The notes: generated by a model from the sequence alone, not told the origin. Shown: positions 20,339-28,369, counted from the stretch's first letter. The stretch is 64,000 nt of DNA from Blastococcus sp. TBT05-19 (GCF_003319095.1 NZ_QOHI01000004.1:372001-436000), one strand, 5' to 3'. Made by a program: numbers and translations.

Positions 20339-21517
20339 GTGCGCAACCGCGGTCCCCTGCTGCCCGCCGTCGCCGCGGCGACGCTGGCCGTCGTGCTGAC
20401 CGCCTGCGGCACCACCGAGACCCGGACGGCCGCCTCGCCGGGAACCGAGCCGTCGTCGCCGTCGTCCTCGGCCGCGCCCGCGCCGGATGACCGAGTCGGC
20501 GCCGTGCTGGAGGAGCTGGAGCCCCGCGAGCGCGTGGCCCAGCTGTTCGTGGCCGGCGTCCCCCTCGACGACCTCGGCAGCGGGGGCGAGATCGTCCGGA
20601 CCGGCGTGGGAGGCGTCTTCCTGCACGGCCGGACCACCGCGACGGCCGAGGAGCTGGCGTCCCGCACGAGCGCCTGGCAGGAGGAGGCCCCCGGCCCCGG
20701 GCTGTGGGTGGCCGCCGACCAGGAGGGCGGCCTGGTGCAGACCTTCAAGGGGCCGGACTTCGAGCTGCTCCCCACCGCCGTGGTGCAGGGGCGGCTCCCC
20801 GATCCCGAGCTGCGGGCGCTGGGCGACCGGATGGGCGCGTCCATGAACGCCGCCGGGCTGAACGTGAACCTCGCACCGGTGGCCGACGTCGTCCCCGCGG
20901 GCGCCGAGGCGGGGAACGAGCCGATCGGCGCCGTCGAGCGCCACTACGGCAGCACCGGCGCCGACGTCGCCGCCGACGTGGCCGCGATCGCCGACGGGCT
21001 GGCCGCGCACGGCGTCGTCCCGACGCTGAAGCACTTCCCGGGCCTGGGCCGGGTGCAGGGCAACACCGACACCAGCGCGAGCGTGGTCGACCCGGGCGTG
21101 GGCCCCGCCGACGAGCAGGTGGCCGCGTACTCCGACGCGCTCGGGCGCACGTCCGCCGAGCCGTTCGTGATGATGTCCAGCGCCGTCTACCCGCTGATCG
21201 ACCCGGAGAACCAGGCCGCCTTCTCGCGGCCCGTGGTGACCGGGCTGCTCCGCGAGCAGCTCGGCTTCGACGGCGTCGTCATCTCCGACGACCTGGCGAA
21301 CGCCGACGCCGTCGAGGGCATCCCCCCGGGCGAGCGGGCGGTGCGGTTCATCGAGGCCGGCGGCACCCTCGTGCTCACCGTCGACGGCGGCCCGGTGCCC
21401 GAGATGATCGACGCGGTCGCCGCGCGGGCGGAGCAGGACCCGGCGTTCGCCGAGCTCGTCGACGGCGCCGTCCGCACCACCCTCGCGGCCAAGGAGCGGG
21501 CCGGCCTGCTCGGTTAG
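20339..21517 (+). CDS. Glycoside hydrolase family 3 lipoprotein (NagZ/LpqI-like)
   Basis: 392-residue lipoprotein with lipobox VVLTAC (Cys23), a Ser/Pro linker to about residue 50, and a single GH3 TIM-barrel domain. It has the substrate-binding KHFPGLGRV at 231-239 and the nucleophile Asp317 in VISDDLANADAV. In the flexible loop, where many NagZ enzymes have an Asp-x-His general acid pair, the sequence is GNTDTS with no His, so catalysis may differ. The likely role is N-acetylglucosaminidase in cell-wall turnover at the membrane outer face. GGGAGAAGC precedes the GTG start. In M. tuberculosis, lpqI lies beside aftD, unlike here. Confidence 0.85.
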   Translation: MRNRGPLLPAVAAATLAVVLTACGTTETRTAASPGTEPSSPSSSAAPAPDDRVGAVLEELEPRERVAQLFVAGVPLDDLGSGGEIVRTGVGGVFLHGRTTATAEELASRTSAWQEEAPGPGLWVAADQEGGLVQTFKGPDFELLPTAVVQGRLPDPELRALGDRMGASMNAAGLNVNLAPVADVVPAGAEAGNEPIGAVERHYGSTGADVAADVAAIADGLAAHGVVPTLKHFPGLGRVQGNTDTSASVVDPGVGPADEQVAAYSDALGRTSAEPFVMMSSAVYPLIDPENQAAFSRPVVTGLLREQLGFDGVVISDDLANADAVEGIPPGERAVRFIEAGGTLVLTVDGGPVPEMIDAVAARAEQDPAFAELVDGAVRTTLAAKERAGLLG

Positions 21518-21521
21518 GCCC

Positions 21522-22250
21522 TCAGCCGCCGGTGAGCTCGCGCAGCCGGTCGGCGTTCCGCACGGCGTGGCCGTACCCGTCGTTGTTGAAGTAGACGAAG
21601 ACCTCCCGCCCGTCGGCCCGCCACTCCCCCACCCGGTCGGCCCACCAGCGCAGGTCGTCGTCGGAGTACGAGCCGGCGTAGAGGTGCTCGTGGTCGGGAC
21701 CGTGCATGCGCACGTAGACGAAAGGCGCGGTGGCCCGCAGCACGCACGGCAGCCCGGCCCCGCTCATGACGGTGTACGCGGCGCCGTGCCGCTCCAGCAG
21801 AGCCTGCACGGCGTCGTCGTGCCAGCTCGGGTGCCGGAACTCCACCGCCACCCGCATCCACCCCGGCAGCCGCTCGAGCACGTAGGCCAGCCGGGCGTCG
21901 TCGCGCTGGTGCGCGGGGTGCAGCTGCAGCAGCAGGACCGCCCGCCGGTCGCCGAGCTCGTGCCAGGCCGACGTCATCCGCCCGATCCACGCCTCGGGGG
22001 CGTAGAGCTTCTTCGCGTGCGTCAGGCCCCGGGGCGCCTTCACCGAGAGCTGGAACCCCGGCGGCAGCCGCCGGCGCCAGCCCGCGAAGCTGGCGTCGCG
22101 CGGCCACCGGTAGAAGCTGGCGTTGAGCTCGACGGTCCCGAACCGCCGGACGTAGTGCGCCAGCCGGTCACGCGGCGGCGTGCCCGCCGGGTAGAGGACG
22201 TCGTCCCAGTGGTCGTAGCTCCACCCCGACGTCCCGATGTGGACCGTCAC
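21522..22250 (-). CDS. DUF72 (YecE-like) protein
   Basis: 242-residue TIM-barrel DUF72 protein: MTVHIGTSGWSYDHW at the start, FGTVELNASFYRWP, FQLSVKAPRGLTH, AVEFRHPSW and VYVRMHGPD are the conserved blocks. The biochemical function of the family is not established. The gene lies between the convergent GH3 gene (four-base gap) and the SLT terminator upstream, so it is probably transcribed alone. Confidence 0.87.
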   Translation of the reverse strand: MTVHIGTSGWSYDHWDDVLYPAGTPPRDRLAHYVRRFGTVELNASFYRWPRDASFAGWRRRLPPGFQLSVKAPRGLTHAKKLYAPEAWIGRMTSAWHELGDRRAVLLLQLHPAHQRDDARLAYVLERLPGWMRVAVEFRHPSWHDDAVQALLERHGAAYTVMSGAGLPCVLRATAPFVYVRMHGPDHEHLYAGSYSDDDLRWWADRVGEWRADGREVFVYFNNDGYGHAVRNADRLRELTGG

Positions 22251-22265
22251 CCAGGTGACGAACTG

Positions 22266-22328
22266 GAACGGCCCCGCTGCAGGGACCCGCCGCGAGCGCG
22301 CGAGCGGTGGGGGGCAGCGGGGTCCTTC
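22266..22328 (-). terminator. Hairpin terminator of the recurring GAAGGACCCCG type after the transglycosylase gene
   Basis: On the minus strand, arms 22328-22314 and 22280-22266 begin GAAGGACCCCG and end CGGGGCCGTTC. They pair over 15 positions with one C-C mismatch and one wobble; the 33-base interior can fold further. It starts one base after the stop codon, as the copy at 12012-12048 starts two bases after its stop. Confidence 0.75.
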
Positions 22329-22329
22329 G

Positions 22330-23103
22330 TCAGTACCAGCCCTTGGACTGCGAGTGCGCCCAGGCGCCGCAGGGCGAGCCGAAGCGGTTCTCGATGTAGA
22401 TCAGGCCCGCGTCGATCTGCCGGTAGCCGTCAGAGGTCTTGGCGATGCCCGTCCCGGCCCAGGTCGAGTCGAGGAACTGGGCGATGCCGTAGGCGGTGCT
22501 CGAGGGGTTCTGCGCGTTGGGGTTCCAGCCGCTCTCCTTGCCCCACAGCTTCTCCAGGCAGCTGAACTCCGAGCCGCTGCCCCCGAGCTTGCCCATCGCG
22601 TAGTCCTGGTAGGAGCCGGCGGGGGCGACGGCGGCGCTGGTGCCGCGGCCCGGGCGGGCCGACGCGGCAGCGGCCTCGGCGGCCCGGGCGGCCTCGGCCT
22701 CGGCGGCGACGCGCGCGGCCTCCTGCTCGGCGGCCAGGCGGGCGGCCTCCTCGGCGGCACGACGGTCGAGCTCGGCCTGGTCGGCGGCGGCCTGCGCCTG
22801 CACGGCGGCGTCCTGCTGCGCCTGCCGCTCGCTGCGGCTGGCGGCCAGCACGCCGAGGGAGTCGACGGCGGCGACCGCGGACTCCTCGTGCGGCGCCTGC
22901 TCGGTGATGCCCAGCTGCTCGGCGACGCTGACCGAGGCCAGCTCCGGCTCGGCCTGGGCGGCGGGCTCGCCGGCGGTGACCACGTTGACCAGAAGGGCAC
23001 CGGCGGCGGCCACCGACAGCAGGAGCGCGGGACGCCGGGCGCGCAGGGCGGCGCTGCGATCGCCGGTCGACGGGCGTGCGGCACGGGTGAGACGAAGGTT
23101 CAT
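22330..23103 (-). CDS. Secreted SLT-type transglycosylase with coiled-coil linker
   Basis: 257 residues. It has a basic N-region and hydrophobic signal (ALLLSVAAAGALLVNVVTAG, likely cut after AQA near residue 51), an Ala/Glu-rich coiled coil at about 85-148, a short linker, then a compact lysozyme-fold domain (about 160-257). The catalytic Glu190 is in LWGKESGWNPNAQNP, followed by STAYGIAQFLDSTWA. Such proteins cleave peptidoglycan outside the cell and resemble resuscitation-promoting factors in role. A c-di-AMP riboswitch lies in its roughly 210-base-plus leader. Confidence 0.88.
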   Translation of the reverse strand: MNLRLTRAARPSTGDRSAALRARRPALLLSVAAAGALLVNVVTAGEPAAQAEPELASVSVAEQLGITEQAPHEESAVAAVDSLGVLAASRSERQAQQDAAVQAQAAADQAELDRRAAEEAARLAAEQEAARVAAEAEAARAAEAAAASARPGRGTSAAVAPAGSYQDYAMGKLGGSGSEFSCLEKLWGKESGWNPNAQNPSSTAYGIAQFLDSTWAGTGIAKTSDGYRQIDAGLIYIENRFGSPCGAWAHSQSKGWY

Positions 23104-23312
23104 GGGGAGGAACTGCTCCAGGTGCAGGGTGCGGCGGTCCGCAGGTGTTCGGCGGCGGACGGCTGCGACGTGGTCGGGTGGCAGCGGGTGTCGGGCGGGA
23201 GGCCCGGGCTCTCAGCGCGGGGAAGGCGCGCGCGAGGCTCCGTACCGGCTGCTGGTCCGTGCAAGGTGGGCCCGCAGGCTCGCCATGCGGCGGTGCTCCG
23301 TTTCTTCTGTGA
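23104..23312 (-). other. Leader between the c-di-AMP riboswitch and the transglycosylase start
   Basis: About 209 bases of untranslated leader following the aptamer, presumably holding the expression platform. Short GC hairpins such as GCGCG/CGCGC can be drawn, but no single convincing terminator stands out. Just before the ATG, GGAGCAGTTCCTCC can pair on itself (GGAG with CTCC), so the ribosome site may be masked. No gene is seen here. Confidence 0.45.
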
Positions 23313-23449
23313 GCCGCCTACCGAGTTAGCTGACGGATTCGGGCGCAGAAGTAGCCCTACCCGCGCCGGTGCGGCGCAGGATTCACCCCAGTACTGCGGT
23401 GGGTCCCCGGTTCACCTGCGGCTCGACGAGCAGCGGGCGATTCGGCGGC
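23313..23449 (-). ncRNA. ydaO/yuaA c-di-AMP riboswitch
   Basis: The minus strand carries the conserved blocks of the ydaO aptamer in order: GGTGAACCGGGGACCC, then CTGGGGTGAATCC, then GGTAGGGCTACTTCT, then CGAATCCGTCAGCTAAC and CTCGGTAGGCGGC. The ends close as P1: GCCGCC (23449-23444) pairs with GGCGGC (23318-23313). In actinobacteria this class is known to control rpf-type and other cell-wall hydrolase genes, switching them off when c-di-AMP is high. Its place upstream of a secreted transglycosylase fits exactly. Confidence 0.93.
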
Positions 23450-23499
23450 GCCCGGCGGACCTCCCCGGGGAGGGAGTGGGTGACCGGCCGGGCTCAGCC

Positions 23500-23529
23500 A
23501 CGGTAACCAGCGTTACGCGTTCGTGACAA
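23500..23529 (-). promoter_or_regulatory. Promoter driving the riboswitch and transglycosylase
   Basis: On the minus strand TTGTCA (23529-23524) and TACCGT (23505-23500) are separated by 18 bases, a good -35/-10 pair. A start near 23493 would give about 44 bases before the aptamer. It overlaps GTCACGAACGCGTAACG, which could also be a regulator site. Confidence 0.5.
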
Positions 23530-23569
23530 TCCCCTGGGCCGAACTACCGGGGTGTGAGACGAGTCGCGG

Positions 23570-24223
23570 TCAGGGCAGCCGCCACACCGTCGTGCGGCGG
23601 ATAGTTGTCGGGTGGGTGGGGGACGGCTCGGTGTCGGGCACCTCGTAGGTGGCGAGCGCGCTCAGCCGGTCCTCCGGCAGGTAGATCCGGCCGGGGTCGC
23701 CGATCAGGACCTCCGCGCCCCGCGCCCGGGCCGCCTCCAGGAACGGCAGCACCCGGTCGGTCATCTCGCGGTCGTAGCAGACGTCGCCGGCCAGGATCAC
23801 CGCGACGTCCGGCGGCTCGCCGCCGAGGACGTCGCCCGTCGGCGTGATGCCCGGGGTCCCGTTGCGCTCGGCGTTGACCCCGATCGCGGCCAGGGCGAAC
23901 GGGTCGACGTCGCTGGCCAGCACCGAGGACGCGCCGGCCTGCACCGCCGCGACGGCGACCAGACCGCTGCCCGCACCGAGGTCGAGCACCGACCGGCCCG
24001 CCACGAGCTCGGGGTGGTCGAGCACGTAGCGGGCCAGCGCCTGGCCGCCGGGCCAGGCCGCAGCCCAGAACGGCGGATCGGTGGACGTGCGCCCCTGCTC
24101 GGTCTCCATCGCCTCCCACAGGGCGACGACGTCGGCGGCGATCAGCAGCTCGACCTCGGGCACCAGCTCCGGGCGGACCGGGCGGGTGTGGGCGCGGATG
24201 AACTCGGGAGGGACGTCGGGCAC
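23570..24223 (-). CDS. Class I SAM-dependent methyltransferase (ETFB-lysine methyltransferase-like)
   Basis: 217 residues. The N-terminal helix region leads to PPFWAAAWPGGQALARYVLDHP, typical of the ETFBKMT/PrmA-related group. The SAM-binding motif I is SVLDLGAGSGLVAVAA, and the post-motif acidic residue is in LASDVDPFALAAI. ILAGDVCYDREMT holds the motif IV acidic residue. The substrate may be a protein lysine; this is inference. It starts at a GTG four bases after the SDR stop and is the third gene of the ethA operon. Confidence 0.82.
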   Translation of the reverse strand: MPDVPPEFIRAHTRPVRPELVPEVELLIAADVVALWEAMETEQGRTSTDPPFWAAAWPGGQALARYVLDHPELVAGRSVLDLGAGSGLVAVAAVQAGASSVLASDVDPFALAAIGVNAERNGTPGITPTGDVLGGEPPDVAVILAGDVCYDREMTDRVLPFLEAARARGAEVLIGDPGRIYLPEDRLSALATYEVPDTEPSPTHPTTIRRTTVWRLP

Positions 24224-24227
24224 CGGG

Positions 24228-25076
24228 TCAGTCTGCGGTGCGTGACCTGCGCGGCGGACCGGCGACCCTGCCGACCAGCCGCCAGTACCGCCCCGGCATC
24301 AGCCGCACGAGCACGTCGGGCACCTTCGCGCTGGCGCCGATGAGCAGCCGCGGACGGCGCTTCTCGACGGCCGCGACGATCTGCGCGGCGGCCTTCTCCG
24401 GCGGGATGCGGAGCATGCGCGAGAACTGCTTGCGCCCCTGCTCGTACTCCTCGGCGGAGACGCCGGCGCCGGTGCGGGCGGTCTCGGCGATGCGGGTCCT
24501 GATCCCGCCGGGGTGCACCACGGTGAGGCCGACGCCGTCCTCGGCGAGCTCGTGCCGCAGCGACTCGCTGAAGCCGCGCACGGCGAACTTGCTGGCCGCG
24601 TAGGCCACCTGGCCCGCCGGCGCGAAGATGCCGAAGACGCTGGACACGTTGACGACGTGCGCCCCCGGGTGCGCCTTCAGCACCGGCAGCATCGCGTAGG
24701 TGAGCCGGACGACGGCGGAGAAGTTGATGGCCATGACCCAGTCGAAGTCCTCGAGGCTGACCTGGTCGAGCCGCCCACCGAGCGCGACGCCGGCGTTGTT
24801 CACCAGCAGCGTGGTCTCCGGGTGCTCGGCGACCAGCGTCTCGGCGAGCACCGCGGTGGCCTTGTCGTCGGCGAGGTCCACGACGTGCGTGACCACGCGC
24901 AGACCAGGGCGCTCGGCGCGGATCCGCCCCGCCACGCCCTCCAGCCGCTCGGCGTCCCGGTCGACGAGGACCAGGTGACTGTCCCGTCGGGCCAGGTCGA
25001 GCGCCAGGGCCTCACCGATGCCGCTCGCGGCACCGGTGACGACCGCCGTCCCACCCGCGAAGGAGTAGTCGCGCAT
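24228..25076 (-). CDS. Short-chain dehydrogenase in the ethA operon
   Basis: 282-residue SDR. TGAASGIG is at 14-21, Asp39 after beta-2 favours NAD, NNAG at 93-96, and the catalytic Ser146/Tyr159/Lys163 are in SSVFGIFAPAGQVAYAASK. The C-terminal extension (IPPEKAAAQIVAAVEKRRPRLLIGASAKVPDVLVRLMPGRYWRLVGRV) is the type found in actinobacterial SDRs of lipid-linked metabolism. The ATG overlaps the ethA stop by one base (TGATG), so its translation depends on ethA. It probably handles the same ketone/ester or alcohol chemistry as the monooxygenase. Confidence 0.87.
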   Translation of the reverse strand: MRDYSFAGGTAVVTGAASGIGEALALDLARRDSHLVLVDRDAERLEGVAGRIRAERPGLRVVTHVVDLADDKATAVLAETLVAEHPETTLLVNNAGVALGGRLDQVSLEDFDWVMAINFSAVVRLTYAMLPVLKAHPGAHVVNVSSVFGIFAPAGQVAYAASKFAVRGFSESLRHELAEDGVGLTVVHPGGIRTRIAETARTGAGVSAEEYEQGRKQFSRMLRIPPEKAAAQIVAAVEKRRPRLLIGASAKVPDVLVRLMPGRYWRLVGRVAGPPRRSRTAD

Positions 25077-26560
25077 CACGCGACCGACTTCTGCGTGCCG
25101 GCGGCCACGGGCTGCTTCTGGAAGGTCATGCCCTCGTCCTCGAGCGAGCCGCGCTTCATCATCCGCACGTCGAGGATGTAGTTCTGGTGCAGCCGCCACG
25201 GGGTGCGGCCGCCCTGCTTGGGCAACCCGTCCAGGCTGCGCTGCACGTAACCGGACGCCAGGTCGAGGAACGGCGCGTCGGCGCCCTCCGGCGGCGCGAC
25301 CGGGGTGGCGGTCACGTAGCCCTGGTCGTCGAGGTGGTCGAGCAGCCGGCACACGTACCGGTTGACCAGGTCGGCCTTGAGCGTCCAGGAGGCGTTCGTG
25401 TACCCGATGACCATCGTGAAGTTGGGGACGCCGGAGAGCATCATCCCCTTGTAGGACACGGTCTCGGACAGGTCGACCCGCTTCCCGTCCAGCGACAGCG
25501 TCATCCCGCCCACCGGCAGCAGGTTGAGCCCGGTCGCAGTGATCACGACGTCGGCCTCGAGGTGCCGGCCCGACTCCAGCTGGATCCCGGTCTCGGTGAA
25601 GTGCGCGATCCGGTCGGTGACCATGTCGGCCTTGCCCTTGCGCAGGGTGCGGAACAGGTCGCCGTCGGGGACGAGACACAGCCGCTGGTCCCACGGGTTG
25701 TACGGCGGGTTGAAGTGCGTGTCGACGTCGAAGCCGGGCAGCTGCTTGAGGGTGAGCCGGCGGATCAGCCTGCGCACCAGGGCCGGCCGGCGGCGGCTGA
25801 GCTGGTAGAGCGCGGTGGAGGCCAGCACGTTCTTCCACCGGACGATCGGATAGGTGAGCCTGTCGGGCAGCCGCTTCTTCAGCGCCTTCGCCAGCGGGTC
25901 GCGCCCCGGCAGCGAGAGGATGTAGCTCGGCGTCCGCTGCAGCATGGTGACCTTCGCGGCCTGGTCGGCGAGGTTGGGCACCAGGGTGACGGCGGTGGCG
26001 CCGCTGCCGATCACGACGACCTCCTTGCCCGAGAGGTCGAGGTCCTCGGGCCAGTGCTGCGGGTGGATCACCTGGCCGGTGAAGCGCTCCTCGCCCTCGA
26101 AGCTCGGGCTGAAGCCCTTCTCGTAGCTGTAGTAGCCGGAGCAGGTGTGCAGCCAGGAGCAGGTGAGCGTGACGGTCTCGCCGGTGTCGGTGCGCTCGAC
26201 GGTCACCGCCCAGCGGCTGTCCGCGCTCGACCAGTCCGCCGAGACCACCTTGTGGTGGTAGCGGATCTTCTGGGTGACGCCGTACTCACGGGCGGTGTCC
26301 TCGATGTAGCGGCGGATGTCGGCGCCGTCGGCGATGGCCTTGGACTCCTTCCACGGCCGGAACGAGTAGCCGAGGGTGAACATGTCCGAGTCCGACCGGA
26401 TGCCCGGGTAGCGGAAGAGGTCCCACGTGCCGCCCATCGCGGCGCGGGACTCCAGCACGGCGTAGCTGGAGCCGGGCCGCTCGGTCTCCAGGTGGCAGGC
26501 CGCCCCGATGCCGGAGAGCCCGGCCCCGACGACCAGGACGTCCAGGTGCTCGCTCGTCAT
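25076..26560 (-). CDS. ethA: Baeyer-Villiger/flavin-containing monooxygenase, EthA-like
   Basis: 494-residue two-dinucleotide-fold flavoprotein. FAD motif GAGLSG is at 12-17, the fingerprint F-x-G-x3-H-x3-W-P is present as FTGQVIHPQHWP (160-171), and the NADPH motif is GSGATA (185-190). The late ATAATG-type motif reads ITATGLNLLPVGG. Length and fingerprint match mycobacterial EthA (489 residues), which oxidises ketones and thioamides. The divergent EthR gene and its repeat-rich operator strengthen the assignment. The ATG at 26560 begins the Rossmann strand after seven residues. Confidence 0.92.
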   Translation of the reverse strand: MTSEHLDVLVVGAGLSGIGAACHLETERPGSSYAVLESRAAMGGTWDLFRYPGIRSDSDMFTLGYSFRPWKESKAIADGADIRRYIEDTAREYGVTQKIRYHHKVVSADWSSADSRWAVTVERTDTGETVTLTCSWLHTCSGYYSYEKGFSPSFEGEERFTGQVIHPQHWPEDLDLSGKEVVVIGSGATAVTLVPNLADQAAKVTMLQRTPSYILSLPGRDPLAKALKKRLPDRLTYPIVRWKNVLASTALYQLSRRRPALVRRLIRRLTLKQLPGFDVDTHFNPPYNPWDQRLCLVPDGDLFRTLRKGKADMVTDRIAHFTETGIQLESGRHLEADVVITATGLNLLPVGGMTLSLDGKRVDLSETVSYKGMMLSGVPNFTMVIGYTNASWTLKADLVNRYVCRLLDHLDDQGYVTATPVAPPEGADAPFLDLASGYVQRSLDGLPKQGGRTPWRLHQNYILDVRMMKRGSLEDEGMTFQKQPVAAGTQKSVA

Positions 26561-26647
26561 GTGCGCTCTCCACGCTTCGCTCGTCCGGCCGCGGCCGGGG
26601 CTTGATCGTCGCTGTCGCAGGACCGTTGTCGGAAGAATCTGCGCCGA

Positions 26648-26693
26648 CGACGCTATCGACGCCTTGTCGAACGAGTCAACACGGTGTCGAGTT
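26648..26693. promoter_or_regulatory. EthR operator between ethA and ethR
   Basis: The spacer carries a row of TCGAC/TGTCGA-like half-sites at regular steps: CTATCGACG (26653), TTGTCGAACG (26664), GTCAACACG (26675) and GTGTCGAG (26684). As I recall the M. tuberculosis ethA-ethR operator, it has the same order of CTATC, TGTCGA, GTCAAC and TGTCGA elements at the same spacing. EthR binds that DNA cooperatively as several dimers. Confidence 0.7.
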
Positions 26694-26709
26694 ACGCGGG
26701 AGCAGCGGC

Positions 26710-26715
26710 TATCCT
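26710..26715 (+). promoter_or_regulatory. -10 element of ethR, near-leaderless start
   Basis: TATCCT ends eight bases before the ethR GTG at 26724, and no Shine-Dalgarno sequence is present. Transcription would start at or within a few bases of the start codon, pointing to a leaderless mRNA. The -35 is not clear and lies in the operator repeats, which fits autorepression. Confidence 0.45.
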
Positions 26716-26723
26716 GCCGTGCT

Positions 26724-27377
26724 GTGTCGGCTGCACCGCGTGAGGGATCCAGCACCGGACGCGGCCGGCGGCCCGTCCGGCCCTCCGGCGACGACCGCGA
26801 GCTGGCCATCCTCGCCACGGCCGAGCGCCTGCTCTCCGAGCGCTCCCTGGCCGCCATCTCCGTCGACGACCTCGCACGCGGCGCCGGCATCTCCCGCCCG
26901 ACCTTCTACTTCTACTTCTCGTCCAAGGACGCCGTCCTGCTCTCCCTGCTCGACCGGGTCGTCGCCGAGGCCGACACCGCGATGCGGGAGGTCTTCGGCG
27001 CCCCGGCGGCCAGCGCCCGCGAGGGCTGGCAGCGGGCGATCGCCGCCTACTACGAGACGTTCCGCGTCCACCGCGCCCTCACCGTGGCGTGGGCCGAGGC
27101 GCGGTCGAGCAACGCCGAGGTCAGAGCCCTCTGGTCCTCGGTCTTCGAGCGGTGGGTGCAGCAGTGCGCCGACGCCATCGAGGGCGAGCGCGCCCGCGGG
27201 GCGGCCCCTCCGGGACTGCCCGCGCGGGACCTGGCGATCGCGCTCACCTCGATGAACGAGCGGGTCCTCTACGCCACCTTCACCGGCGACGGGCCCTCGG
27301 TCGCGGAGGCCGACGTCGTCGACGTGCTGCTGGGCGTGTGGCTGTCGGCGGTCTACGGCGCCGTCGACGGCGTCTGA
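26724..27377 (+). CDS. ethR: TetR-family repressor EthR
   Basis: 217-residue TetR/CamR regulator nearly the same length as M. tuberculosis EthR (216). The N-terminal half follows EthR closely, from GRRPVRPSGDDRELAILATAERLL through ISVDDLARGAGISRPTFYFYF (the helix-turn-helix) to VLLSLLDRVV. The C-terminal ligand domain keeps WAEARSS, MNERVLYATF and VWLSAVYG. It diverges from ethA across the repeat operator and should repress both. The GTG at 26724 has no ribosome site but sits just after a -10 element. It ends one base before the convergent gene stop. Confidence 0.92.
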   Translation: MSAAPREGSSTGRGRRPVRPSGDDRELAILATAERLLSERSLAAISVDDLARGAGISRPTFYFYFSSKDAVLLSLLDRVVAEADTAMREVFGAPAASAREGWQRAIAAYYETFRVHRALTVAWAEARSSNAEVRALWSSVFERWVQQCADAIEGERARGAAPPGLPARDLAIALTSMNERVLYATFTGDGPSVAEADVVDVLLGVWLSAVYGAVDGV

Positions 27378-27378
27378 C

Positions 27379-28299
27379 TCAGATCTCGAGGGTGGCCAGC
27401 GTGCTGCCCGTGAGGCTGCCGAACCACAGCCGGCCCTGCGCCTCGCGCACCCCGGTCAGCATCTCGAAGCCGGGGATCTCCCCGCTGAACCGGTGCACGA
27501 GCCGGCCGTCGGCGTCGACCGCGAGCACGCCGAGCGTCCGGCCGGGGCTGGGCAGCAGGCTGGGCGGCAGCTTGCTGATCAGCACCCGCAGCAGCGCGGG
27601 CAGCCGGTGGATCGCCGCCAGCGAGGCCACCCGCGGACTGGGCAGGGTGATCCAGACCAGCCCGTCGGACCCCAGGGCGATGTTGTCGGGGTGACCGGGC
27701 AGGTCGTCGACGAACACCTCGGCCTCGCCGGCCCGCTCCCCCGTCAACCAGACCCGGCGCACCCGCGAGGCGCCGGTCTCGGCGACGGCGACCCATGACT
27801 CGTCCGGCGCGAGAGCCACCCCGTTGGCGAACTCCAGACCGCCGAGCAGCTCGGTGACGCTGCCGTCGGGCGCCCGCCGGAACAGCCGGCCGGTGGCCGT
27901 CCGCTGCACCAGGTCCGCGCGCCACTGCGGGATGCGGAAGCGCTGCGAGGAGTCGGAGAAGTAGATCGTGCCGTCGGCGGCCACCGCGGCGTTGTTGACC
28001 GCCTCGAGCGGTCGGCCACCGACCCGCTCGACCAGGCTGCGCACACCGCCGTCGGCCAGGGAGACGGCGAGCAGGCCCCCCTCGGAGGAGCACACGAGCA
28101 GCTCGCCCTCGCCGAGGAACTCCACGCCGAGCGGCCGTCCCGGAACGCGGGCGACGGTCTCCACGGGACCGTGCAGACCCGCCACGCGCACGATGCGGCC
28201 GTCGGCCAGCCCGGTGTACACGCGCCCGGCGCCGTCGACGAGGACGTCCTCCGGCCCGTCGCCGACCGCCACCACCGTGGTCCCGCTGAAGTCGCGCAC
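27379..28299 (-). CDS. Strictosidine-synthase/SMP-30-like beta-propeller protein
   Basis: 306-residue six-bladed propeller protein. The blocks LGVEFLGEGELLVCSS, GTIYFSDSSQRFRIPQWRADLV, GLEFANGVALAPDESWVAVAETG and LPGHPDNIALGSDGLVWITL are those of the strictosidine-synthase-like (adipocyte plasma membrane-associated protein) group, whose bacterial substrates are mostly unknown, perhaps lactones. There is no signal peptide. The GTG at 28299 follows GGGAGGAACGGC, which favours it over the GTG at 28323. Confidence 0.82.
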   Translation of the reverse strand: MRDFSGTTVVAVGDGPEDVLVDGAGRVYTGLADGRIVRVAGLHGPVETVARVPGRPLGVEFLGEGELLVCSSEGGLLAVSLADGGVRSLVERVGGRPLEAVNNAAVAADGTIYFSDSSQRFRIPQWRADLVQRTATGRLFRRAPDGSVTELLGGLEFANGVALAPDESWVAVAETGASRVRRVWLTGERAGEAEVFVDDLPGHPDNIALGSDGLVWITLPSPRVASLAAIHRLPALLRVLISKLPPSLLPSPGRTLGVLAVDADGRLVHRFSGEIPGFEMLTGVREAQGRLWFGSLTGSTLATLEI

Positions 28300-28369
28300 G
28301 CCGTTCCTCCCGCTCCGGCCCACGGGCTGCCCGCGGATCAGCGGCAGTGTGCCCGACCGCCCCAGCGGA

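Noticed and set aside
25076-27377. ethA/ethR as a drug-resistance module
   Set aside because: The native role of EthA is Baeyer-Villiger chemistry; thioamide activation is a side activity in mycobacteria and says nothing about resistance here.
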